Part shown: positions 1 to 6,641 of the stretch, piece after piece | Numbering within the stretch: the stretch's first letter is position 1 | How the letters are laid out: each line of letters opens with the position of its first letter | Origin: Chitinophagaceae bacterium | GTDB lineage: Bacteria; Bacteroidota; Bacteroidia; Chitinophagales; UBA10324 | Length of the DNA stretch: 12,480 nt | Reading direction: 5' to 3' | NCBI GenBank assembly: GCA_023251195.1 | Contig: JAHEZG010000073.1 | Location: 1-12,480, forward strand | The notes under the pieces: model-generated | Told to the model about the DNA's origin: nothing | What the model saw: the letters and a program-made list of their open reading frames with translations, nothing else | The model's database searches: none | Translations under genes and position numbers: made by a program

Positions 1-142
1 GAAAGCGACAAAAATAATTTGGTTTGTCAATAGTAGTTAGTGATTGTTGTTAGGTTTTGAAATTGATTTTCAATACTTAATTTTTTGACATCCTACTAAC
101 ATTCAATGAATAAACCTGCTTACAATATAAAGTTTTTCTGAT

Positions 143-200
143 TATATATTCCAGTGAATTAAAAAATGAAAAAATTGAATTTTTTAATCTGGAATATATA
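143..200. repeat. Long AT-rich inverted repeat upstream of moxR
   Basis: The arm TATATATTCCAG (143-154) is exactly complementary to CTGGAATATATA (189-200). After a three-base bulge (155-157), ATTAAAAAA (158-166) pairs with TTTTTTAAT (180-188). This gives 21 base pairs around a 13-base loop. The structure ends 17 bases before the candidate -7 element, so it would not be in the moxR transcript. It could terminate an upstream gene that lies outside the window, or act as an operator-like site. The pairing is seen directly; the role is inference. Confidence 0.7.
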
Positions 201-217
201 TCCGGATACAGTGGTAT

Positions 218-225
218 TATTTTTG
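218..225 (+). promoter_or_regulatory. Candidate Bacteroidota -7 promoter element for the moxR-bat operon
   Basis: TATTTTTG matches the Bacteroidota sigma-ABfr -7 consensus TAnnTTTG exactly and ends 23 bases before the moxR ATG, which would give a short leader. No clear TTTG -33 element is visible at the usual distance; that stretch is inside the right arm of the inverted repeat. Exact matches to this motif arise by chance in AT-rich DNA, so the call rests on position as much as sequence. Confidence 0.4.
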
Positions 226-248
226 TAATTCGCAGCGCAAATTTTTTT

Positions 249-1283
249 ATGGAACCAAACACAGAAATCACCCAACCAACCTCAAACTCTGCATCCACAA
301 TAGATATCAGTGCATTAAACGAGCGCATAAAACAGGAAAGTGCATTTATTGAATTACTGAATATGGAACTCAGCAAAACCATAGTCGGTCAGAAATACAT
401 GATTGAACGATTAATGCTCGCTTTGCTTTCCGGCGGTCACATTTTATTAGAAGGTGTGCCCGGGCTTGCCAAAACTTTAGCTATTAAATCGTTGGCTGCT
501 GCCATACATGCTAAATTTTCGCGGATACAATTCACTCCTGATTTGTTACCTGCTGATTTAATTGGTACCATGATTTACAGCCAGAAGGAAAATGATTTCG
601 CCGTGAAGAAGGGACCCATTTTCGCCAACTTTATTTTAGCAGATGAAATCAACCGTGCACCAGCAAAAGTTCAATCGGCATTACTGGAGGCCATGCAGGA
701 AAAGCAAGTGACCATTGGTGATAAAACATTTTTATTGGAAGAACCTTTCCTTGTTTTAGCAACACAAAATCCAATAGAACAGGAAGGAACTTATCCTTTA
801 CCAGAAGCACAGGTTGATCGGTTTATGTTGAAAGCGGTTATCAGTTATCCGAAAAAAGATGAAGAGCAATTAATCATCAGGCAGAATATGCAAATGGTTG
901 ACAAGACCATTAATCCGGTTGCAACGCGGGAAGAAATTCTTCGCGCCCGTAAAACAGTTCGTGATATTTATATGGATGAAAAAATTGAGCGATACATTCT
1001 GGATATTGTTTTTGCATCGCGCAAACCAGAGGATTACAAACTTAATAAATTAAAACCACTCATCAGTTATGGTGGTTCGCCACGAGCGAGTATAAATCTT
1101 GCAGTTGCTGCAAAAGCATATGCATTCATCAAGCATAGAGGTTATGTTATTCCGGAAGATGTTCGCGCTATTTGTTATGATGTGATGCGCCATCGAATCG
1201 GTTTGACTTATGAAGCAGAGGCAGAAAATGTTACACCGGAAGAAGTGATTAGTGATATCCTGAACGCGGTTGAGGTGCCATAG
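249..1283 (+). CDS. moxR: MoxR-family AAA+ ATPase
   Basis: Cytoplasmic AAA+ ATPase of the MoxR family (344 aa, normal length for the family). It is thought to act as a chaperone-like ATPase on VWA-domain partners. Visible motifs are the MoxR-type Walker A GVPGLAKT (residues 69-76), Walker B ILADEIN (129-135), sensor 1 ATQNP (171-175), a DRF arginine region (190-192), and sensor 2 GGSPRA (275-280), followed by the helical lid domain. There is no signal peptide or membrane segment. The ATG at 249 is preceded by a T-run rather than a Shine-Dalgarno sequence, which is usual in Bacteroidota. The first 30 or so residues are low-complexity and poorly conserved in such proteins, so the start is less certain than the rest. 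It is the first gene of the bat operon and lies 50 bases ahead of the DUF58 gene, the standard pairing for this family. Confidence 0.95.
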   Translation: MEPNTEITQPTSNSASTIDISALNERIKQESAFIELLNMELSKTIVGQKYMIERLMLALLSGGHILLEGVPGLAKTLAIKSLAAAIHAKFSRIQFTPDLLPADLIGTMIYSQKENDFAVKKGPIFANFILADEINRAPAKVQSALLEAMQEKQVTIGDKTFLLEEPFLVLATQNPIEQEGTYPLPEAQVDRFMLKAVISYPKKDEEQLIIRQNMQMVDKTINPVATREEILRARKTVRDIYMDEKIERYILDIVFASRKPEDYKLNKLKPLISYGGSPRASINLAVAAKAYAFIKHRGYVIPEDVRAICYDVMRHRIGLTYEAEAENVTPEEVISDILNAVEVP

Positions 1284-1333
1284 CTTTTGATTGAAGTTGG
1301 AATTCTATAATCTCATTTTATTAAAATCAATCA

Positions 1334-2251
1334 GTGACAAAAACTGTTTCAAATACTCAGGAAGATAAGCGAAAAAAACTTCGCCGCATCGAAATAAAAA
1401 CCAGGAAATTATCCAATCAGATTTTTTCGGGCAGTTATCATTCTGCATTTAAGGGAAGAGGAATTTCGTTCAGCGAAGTTCGCGAGTATCAGTATGGCGA
1501 TGATGTTCGAACAATTGACTGGAATGTGACTGCGAGAAACAGCAAACCATTTGTAAAAGTATTTGAAGAAGAGCGCGAACTCACTATGATGTTATTGATT
1601 GATGTGAGTCAGTCTTCTTTTTTTGGAACACAAAATGAATTTAAGAATCACATCATAGCAGAGATAAGCGGCATATTGGCCTTTTCTGCAATTACAAACA
1701 ATGATAAAGTTGGAGTGATTTTTTTCAGCAGCGAAGTGGAAAAATTTATACCGCCGAAAAAAGGAAAGACACATATCCTTAGAATCATTTCAGAGATATA
1801 TGATTTTCATCCGAAAAAATCAGGAACCAATGTGGTTGAAGCATTAAAGTATCTGAATAATGTAGTGAAGAAAAAAGCGATCACTTTTTTAATATCTGAT
1901 TTTCTGAATCCGAATCCGGAGGGAAATAATCTGAATGCTTTAAAAAACTCAGTAAGTATTGTTGGTCGGAAACACGACCTTATTGGTTTGCACATTTACG
2001 ATGAGCGCGATGCCCAACTTCCGAATGCAGGTTTAGTGCGTTTCATAGATTCAGAAACCCAGAAAGAATTCTGGATTGATACTTCAAATAAAAGTTTGCG
2101 CGTAAAATATGCGAAGGATTTTCAACTGAACTACAGAATGGTAAAAGATATTTTCGGAAAGAGCGGTTCCCAATTGGAATCCATTAAAACCGAAGGCAGT
2201 TATGTGGTTGCATTGATGAATATGTTTAAGCAAAGAGAACTGCGGAGATGA
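1334..2251 (+). CDS. DUF58 domain protein (VWA-like, MoxR partner)
   Basis: Soluble 305-aa DUF58 protein, the usual companion of MoxR. The conserved DUF58 block is clear: GRGISFSEVREYQYGDD (residues 41-57), TIDWNVTAR (60-68), and EERELTMMLLIDVSQS (79-94). The last contains a MIDAS-type DxSxS (D90, S92, S94), followed by SGTN (163-166) and LISDF (186-190), consistent with a VWA-like metal-binding fold. The start is a GTG, the first possible start after an in-frame TAA at 1322-1324. It leaves only about 15 residues before the conserved KLRRIEIKTRKL helix, which fits homologs. No membrane segment is visible. It probably works with the MoxR ATPase encoded just upstream. Its stop overlaps the next start in an ATGA arrangement, so translation is probably coupled. 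Confidence 0.93.
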   Translation: MTKTVSNTQEDKRKKLRRIEIKTRKLSNQIFSGSYHSAFKGRGISFSEVREYQYGDDVRTIDWNVTARNSKPFVKVFEEERELTMMLLIDVSQSSFFGTQNEFKNHIIAEISGILAFSAITNNDKVGVIFFSSEVEKFIPPKKGKTHILRIISEIYDFHPKKSGTNVVEALKYLNNVVKKKAITFLISDFLNPNPEGNNLNALKNSVSIVGRKHDLIGLHIYDERDAQLPNAGLVRFIDSETQKEFWIDTSNKSLRVKYAKDFQLNYRMVKDIFGKSGSQLESIKTEGSYVVALMNMFKQRELRR

Positions 2252-3234
2252 CGAAAGTGAAAAGTGAAAAGTTAAAAGTGAAAAACCTGGTTGCTCAGAT
2301 TATTCTTATCTGCTCGATTTTATTTTATCATTCTCAAAAATTATCTGCACAAATTATTTCAGTCACATTAAAAGCAGATTCAAATCACATTGTTATTGGT
2401 GATTTCCTGAATGTAAAACTGACAGTAAAGTTTCCGAAGGAAGAAGTTGTAACAATGCCTTCCGTATTTGACTCCGTTGGAACAATGGAATTAGTGAAGT
2501 CTTCTAAGATTGATACAACAATCAGTGGGGATACAAAAATATTTTCTCAAACATTTACAGTTTCAGCGTATGATTCAGGAAATTTTCGTGCAGGTCCGTT
2601 AACGATTTTATCTAAAAATAAAAGTGGAATTATTGATACCATTATATCAGATTATGTTTTTGTCAGAGTGGCAACTGTTGCAGTTGACACCACCAAACCA
2701 ATTAAACCAATTAAAGAACCTCTTGGTGTTCCTTATTCATGGAAAGAATTTATTCCTTATATAATTGGAGGAATTGTTTTACTCGTTCTGATAATTGCTT
2801 TTACATATTTTATCATGCGCAGAAAAAACAAGAAACCAATTGTTGTTGAACGACCAAAACCAAAAGAGCCGGCACACATATGGGCACGAAAGGAATTAAA
2901 AACTCTGGAAGAAGAAAAACTTTGGCAGCACAACGAAATAAAAATGTATTACAGTCGCCTCACTGATATTCTCCGTTTGTATCTTGAATATCGTTACAAC
3001 TGGTTTGCATTGGAATCAACTACTGAAGAAATTATTGAAAACATTTCTTCCTACCATATTTCAGAAGATGCGAAAGAAAAATTGCTAATGATTTTAGAGC
3101 AAGGCGATTTTGTAAAATTTGCCAAGATGACCCCCTTGCCGGATGTCAATATGAAAGTGATGGAAAATTCTTATTCGTTTATTGATTTAACAGAACAAAC
3201 AGAAATAAAGACCGATCAAAAAATAAATGTTTGA
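2248..3234 (+). CDS. Bat-operon membrane protein with BatD-like exterior domain and DUF4381-like tail
   Basis: This 328-aa protein sits between DUF58 and batA, as in other Bacteroidota bat operons, where it usually has no specific name. A signal peptide (hydrophobic stretch around residues 14-27, likely cleavage after KLSA at 31-34) is followed by a periplasmic beta-rich domain of about 130 residues (35-160) resembling those of BatD. One membrane helix follows (about 169-190, YIIGGIVLLVLIIAFTYFIM), then a basic stop-transfer segment and a cytoplasmic helical tail (WARKELKTLEEEKLWQ, then a YYSRLTDILRLYLE helix) that recalls DUF4381. The ATG at 2248 overlaps the DUF58 stop. A GTG at 2278 would give a cleaner signal peptide (MKNLVAQIILICS), because the ten residues before it are encoded by a heptamer repeat. 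It likely anchors or scaffolds the VWA proteins; this is inference from context. Confidence 0.82.
   Translation: MTKVKSEKLKVKNLVAQIILICSILFYHSQKLSAQIISVTLKADSNHIVIGDFLNVKLTVKFPKEEVVTMPSVFDSVGTMELVKSSKIDTTISGDTKIFSQTFTVSAYDSGNFRAGPLTILSKNKSGIIDTIISDYVFVRVATVAVDTTKPIKPIKEPLGVPYSWKEFIPYIIGGIVLLVLIIAFTYFIMRRKNKKPIVVERPKPKEPAHIWARKELKTLEEEKLWQHNEIKMYYSRLTDILRLYLEYRYNWFALESTTEEIIENISSYHISEDAKEKLLMILEQGDFVKFAKMTPLPDVNMKVMENSYSFIDLTEQTEIKTDQKINV
2253..2284 (+). repeat. AAAAGTG heptamer tandem repeat at the DUF58/next-gene junction
   Basis: Four consecutive seven-base units (GAAAGTG, AAAAGTG, AAAAGTT, AAAAGTG) and a partial fifth (AAAA) lie immediately after the overlapping stop and start codons. Seven is not a multiple of three, so the units are read in rotating frames, giving VKSEKLKVKN at the N-terminus of the downstream protein. 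The same heptamer occurs at 6053-6066. Confidence 0.75.
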
Positions 3235-4240
3235 CAATTTATCACATATCACCTTCGCCGATAAATGGGTTCTCTGGCTCATTCCTGTTGTAATACTGCT
3301 TTGGATTTTGTGGTGGTATTTTCTTTCAAAGAAAAATTATTCTTCATTAAAACTTTCTTCCACTAAATCATTTTCCGGTTTTGGAAATCCGTTGAAGGCA
3401 ACACTGAAAAAGTTTCTTCCTGTAATTCGTGTGCTCACAATTATATTATTGCTTGTTGCAATCGCTCGACCCCAAACTTCTTTCGATGAAGAGAAAATGA
3501 CCACTGAAGGAATTGATATTGTTCTTGCAATGGATTTATCTGCATCCATGCTTGCAAAAGATTTTTCGCCCAACAGATTGGAAGCCGCTAAAAAGGAAGC
3601 GATGAATTTTATTGATGAACGACCCCACGACAGAATAGGCATGGTTGTTTTCTCGGGCGAAAGTTTCACGCAGTGTCCGGTAACCATTGACCATGCGATA
3701 TTGAAGAATCAATTGTCATTGGTAAAAAACGGTTTATTGGAAGATGGAACTGCAATCGGAATGGGTTTGGCAACTGCCGTTCAACGATTGAAAGAAAGTC
3801 AGGCGAAAAGCAAAGTGGTGATTCTGATGACTGATGGTGTGAACAACAAAGGATTAATTGATCCGCTGACTGCCTGCGATATTGCCATGCAATACAAAGT
3901 TCGTGTTTACACAATCGGAATCGGCACAAATGGAAAAGCTATGACTCCTGTTGCAATGACTCCTGATGGACAATTAATTTATGATTTAGCTGATGTTCAG
4001 ATTGATGAACCACTACTCACCGATATTGCAATAAAAACCGGAGGACAATATTTTCGCGCAACAAATAATAAAAAGCTGAAAGAAATTTATAATCAGATTG
4101 ATAAGTTAGAAAAAACAAAAATAGAGGTGAGTGCTTTTGAACGGAAGACTGAAAAATTTTATGCCTTCGCTTTCTTCGCCGGAATTTTTTTACTGCTGGA
4201 TGTTTTACTTCGTTACACCATTTTAAAAAGCGCACCATAA
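3227..4240 (+). CDS. batA: BatA, membrane-anchored VWA-domain protein
   Basis: 337-aa BatA-type protein. Two N-terminal membrane helices (about residues 13-33 and 64-80, ending in the conserved ARPQ) precede a VWA domain, and a third helix lies at the C-terminus (about 311-330). The MIDAS metal site is intact: DLSAS (D103, S105, S107), the DGT threonine T175, and MTDG with D203. Family knowledge makes these a divalent-metal, protein-binding site. The start ATG overlaps the previous gene by 8 bases, and the stop directly abuts the batB ATG. BatA and BatB are paralogs and are presumed to be the membrane partners of MoxR. The Bat name comes from aerotolerance work in Bacteroides; the molecular activity is not established. 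Confidence 0.93.
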   Translation: MFDNLSHITFADKWVLWLIPVVILLWILWWYFLSKKNYSSLKLSSTKSFSGFGNPLKATLKKFLPVIRVLTIILLLVAIARPQTSFDEEKMTTEGIDIVLAMDLSASMLAKDFSPNRLEAAKKEAMNFIDERPHDRIGMVVFSGESFTQCPVTIDHAILKNQLSLVKNGLLEDGTAIGMGLATAVQRLKESQAKSKVVILMTDGVNNKGLIDPLTACDIAMQYKVRVYTIGIGTNGKAMTPVAMTPDGQLIYDLADVQIDEPLLTDIAIKTGGQYFRATNNKKLKEIYNQIDKLEKTKIEVSAFERKTEKFYAFAFFAGIFLLLDVLLRYTILKSAP

Positions 4241-5242
4241 ATGTTTCGGTTTGAACACATAGAATATTTGTGGTTGTTGCTTGCGGTAATTCTTATTGCA
4301 GGATTATTTATTTTCTTTTTTCTGTGGCGGAAAAGAGCAATCGGAAAATTTGGAAATAAAAGTTTAGTACTTCAACTCATTCCTGATTTCTCAAACAGAA
4401 AACATGTAGCCAAGTTTTTTCTGCTTTCGCTTGCTTACATTTTTATCGTTCTTGGTTTTGCAGATCCGCAAATCGGAACTAAACAGGAATTAATAAAGCG
4501 ACAGGGCATTGATGTGATGATTGCACTGGATGTTTCCAATTCAATGATGAGTGATGATGTGAAACCGAGCAGGTTAGACAGAGCGAAAAATTTCATCTCC
4601 AATTTTATTGACCAACTGAATAATGACCGGTTAGGAATGATTGTGTTTGCGGGTAAAGCATACATACAAATGCCGCTAACGGTTGATTACAGTGCAGCAA
4701 GAATGTATCTCCATACAATCAATACTAATATGGTTCCATCACAAGGAACCAATATCGCAGAAGCAATTGAATTGGCAAATCAGGGATTTCCCGAAAATGA
4801 TAAAGAGCACAAGGCACTGCTCATAATTACTGACGGCGAAGACAATGAAGGAGGCACTGATGAGAAAATAGCGGATGCAGTAAAGCAGGGAACAAAAATT
4901 TATACCCTCGGAGTTGGTTCTGAAAATGGTTCGCCGATTCCAATGCAAAACGATTTTAAAAGAGATGAAGAAGGAAACATTGTTCTTTCAAAATTGAACC
5001 AACAGATGCTGAAAGAAATTGCATCAAAAGGAAACGGAAAATTTTTCCTGCTTGGCAGCGGAGGGGATGAGGTGGAGGCATTGATGAAGGAACTGAAAGG
5101 AATCAGCACCAAACAATTTGAAGAAATGATTTTCACCGACTTTGCCGACCAGTTTCAGTGGTGCCTTGCCATAGCAGCTTTTCTTTTATTTGCTGAATGG
5201 TGGATGAGTGAACGGAAAAGTAAATTCTCAATAAAATTTTAA
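4241..5242 (+). CDS. batB: BatB, membrane-anchored VWA-domain protein
   Basis: 333-aa paralog of BatA with the same layout: an N-terminal helix (about residues 10-29), a second helix (about 57-73, ending in FADPQIG, the BatB counterpart of ARPQ), a VWA domain, and a C-terminal helix (about 308-323). The MIDAS set is intact: DVSNS (D97, S99, S101), the SQGT threonine T170, and ITDGED with D198. The ATG follows the batA TAA with no spacer, so the two are probably translated in a coupled way. The N-terminus, MFRFEHIEYLWLLL, is typical of Bacteroidota BatB. The VWA domain should lie on the cytoplasmic or periplasmic face according to the helix count; the sequence alone does not decide which. Confidence 0.93.
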   Translation: MFRFEHIEYLWLLLAVILIAGLFIFFFLWRKRAIGKFGNKSLVLQLIPDFSNRKHVAKFFLLSLAYIFIVLGFADPQIGTKQELIKRQGIDVMIALDVSNSMMSDDVKPSRLDRAKNFISNFIDQLNNDRLGMIVFAGKAYIQMPLTVDYSAARMYLHTINTNMVPSQGTNIAEAIELANQGFPENDKEHKALLIITDGEDNEGGTDEKIADAVKQGTKIYTLGVGSENGSPIPMQNDFKRDEEGNIVLSKLNQQMLKEIASKGNGKFFLLGSGGDEVEALMKELKGISTKQFEEMIFTDFADQFQWCLAIAAFLLFAEWWMSERKSKFSIKF

Positions 5243-5251
5243 TAAATAAAA

Positions 5252-6034
5252 ATGCAGAAATTCCGATTTAAAAAAATCATCTTCTCTCGTTTTGGATTTT
5301 TATTGTTGTTGTGTGTTTTAAATTTTCAATATGTATCAGCGCAGTTTTCTTTTTCCACCCAAAAAGAAAAAGTGGAAACACGCAATGGAAATAAAGAATT
5401 TCATAATGAAAAATTTGCCGATGCTGAAGCGAGTTTCAAAAAAGCATTGGACATTAAGAACAACATGGAAGAAGCAACATTCAATTTGGGTGATGCCATT
5501 TACGAGCAGAAACGATATGAAGATGCAGGAAAACAATTTCAGCTATCAACCCAAACAAATTCAAACGAACTCGTTAGAGCAAAAGCTTTTCATAACCTTG
5601 GAAATTCTTTTATGAAGGAAAAAAAATATGCAGACGCAATTAAAGCATATAAGAATGCATTGAAGATTAATCCGAATGACTTAGATACTAAATACAATCT
5701 TGCTTTCGCGAATGAAATGATTCGAAATAATAAAGGGGAAGGTGGTCAGGATAACAAAGATCAAAAAGATAAAAAAGACAAACAGGATTCGAAAGACGAT
5801 AAACAACAAAACAAAAACAATAAGGATCAGCAAAAAGAAGAGAAGCAGGATCAGCAACAACAAAAAGATCAGGAACAAAAAGACAAACAACAGCAAGGAC
5901 AAAAACCAAAACTCACAAAAGAAGAAGCAGATAAATTATTAAAAGCACTACAAAACGAAGAACAGAAAACCAATCAGAAAATGCAGCAAAAACAAATGAA
6001 GGGTGTGAGAGTGAAGATTAAAAAAGATTGGTAG
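5252..6034 (+). CDS. batC: BatC, TPR protein with charged low-complexity tail
   Basis: 260-aa secreted or membrane-tethered TPR protein. A signal peptide (hydrophobic core about residues 14-23, likely cleavage after VSA at 28-30) is followed by TPR-like helices at about 45-100 and a clear TPR at about 110-143 (AKAFHNLGNSFMKEKKYADA, ending KINPND). A strongly hydrophilic K/Q/D/N/E-rich stretch follows (about 160-215), then a helical EEADKLLKALQNEE segment and the terminal GVRVKIKKDW, a conserved-looking BatC end. The ATG lies 9 bases after the batB stop in the AT-rich spacer. TPRs usually serve as protein-binding scaffolds, here presumably for other Bat proteins. The low-complexity region makes several other frames look open; these are artefacts. 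Confidence 0.9.
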   Translation: MQKFRFKKIIFSRFGFLLLLCVLNFQYVSAQFSFSTQKEKVETRNGNKEFHNEKFADAEASFKKALDIKNNMEEATFNLGDAIYEQKRYEDAGKQFQLSTQTNSNELVRAKAFHNLGNSFMKEKKYADAIKAYKNALKINPNDLDTKYNLAFANEMIRNNKGEGGQDNKDQKDKKDKQDSKDDKQQNKNNKDQQKEEKQDQQQQKDQEQKDKQQQGQKPKLTKEEADKLLKALQNEEQKTNQKMQQKQMKGVRVKIKKDW

Positions 6035-6052
6035 CTCTGATAGTGAATAACT

Positions 6053-6068
6053 AAAAGTGAAAAGTGAA
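6053..6068 (+). repeat. AAAAGTG heptamer repeat (two copies) at the batC/BatD-like junction
   Basis: Two AAAAGTG units plus AA, preceded by related GTGAATAACT sequence, lie between the batC stop and the next gene. They match the heptamer at 2253-2284. The unit supplies a GTG (6057) that is in frame with the downstream gene but is probably not its real start. Confidence 0.65.
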
Positions 6069-6089
6069 TTCAGCAACAGAAAACAAATA

Positions 6090-6608
6090 ATGAATCTCAA
6101 AAAAAGATTAAATTTTATTAAACAATATTTTCAAAATGCAATTTGCATTTCTGTTTTGATTTTCATTTCAGCAATTTACAATTGTCCGATTGCGAATGCT
6201 CAGATAAAATTTTCAGCATCAGCCCCGAATTCAGTTCCGGAAAATCAGAATTTCAAAATAAAATTTTCGTTGGAAAATGGTTTGGCTACTGAATTTTCTT
6301 TTTTAGCAAATGCTGATTTTGAAATAATTGGTTCACCTACAATTGAAACCACCACGCAAATTATTAATGGTGTAACTACACATTATGAAACTCATACCTA
6401 TTTATTACATCCTGTTAAGCAAGGTAAATTAATTATTCCGGGACCCACAATAACAGTCAATGGAGCTCAAATGAAATCAAATGACATTGAAATTTTAGTA
6501 ACCAAACCAGCTTATAAGAAAAGGAAGGAAGGCACAAATTCAAAGTACAGAAAAAAACAACAAAAAAAAATTGATAAACTGTTTAAACTTGATGATAAAA
6601 GAAATTAA
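6090..6608 (+). CDS. Short secreted protein matching the BatD N-terminal domain
   Basis: 172-aa predicted exported protein. The hydrophobic core (about residues 18-30) and NAQ cleavage region form a signal peptide. The mature part begins IKFSASAPNSVPENQNFKI and aligns through about 95 residues with the start of BatD encoded next (AKFSAAALNSIPENQNFNL), including a shared NGVTTHYETHTY / NGSVSQSETYTY block and the VKQGKLIIPG / KKQGTFKIGK strand pair. After this first Ig-like domain it ends in a very basic tail (KKRKEGTNSKYRKKQQKKID) instead of the rest of BatD, so it has no second or third domain and no membrane anchor. I prefer the ATG at 6090 because the in-frame GTG at 6057 lies in heptamer repeat DNA. 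It probably arose by partial tandem duplication of batD. A role as a soluble BatD-like partner is inference. Confidence 0.82.
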   Translation: MNLKKRLNFIKQYFQNAICISVLIFISAIYNCPIANAQIKFSASAPNSVPENQNFKIKFSLENGLATEFSFLANADFEIIGSPTIETTTQIINGVTTHYETHTYLLHPVKQGKLIIPGPTITVNGAQMKSNDIEILVTKPAYKKRKEGTNSKYRKKQQKKIDKLFKLDDKRN

Positions 6609-6641
6609 GTTTTTTAAAAATGAAAATCAAGATCTAAATAA

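Noticed and set aside
26..59. Possible promoter with TTTG near 23-26 and TAGGTTTT at 51-58
   Set aside because: Spacing is long and the -7 match is imperfect; several such near matches exist by chance in this AT-rich stretch.
77..382. Minus-strand open frame of 101 codons across the promoter region and moxR start
   Set aside because: It overlaps the moxR 5' end and the inverted repeat, has no recognisable domain, and has the composition of an antisense shadow.
5681..5909. Two minus-strand frames and one plus-strand alternate frame opposite or within the BatC tail
   Set aside because: They are leucine/isoleucine/valine-rich or lysine-rich by-products of the A-rich low-complexity coding region of batC.
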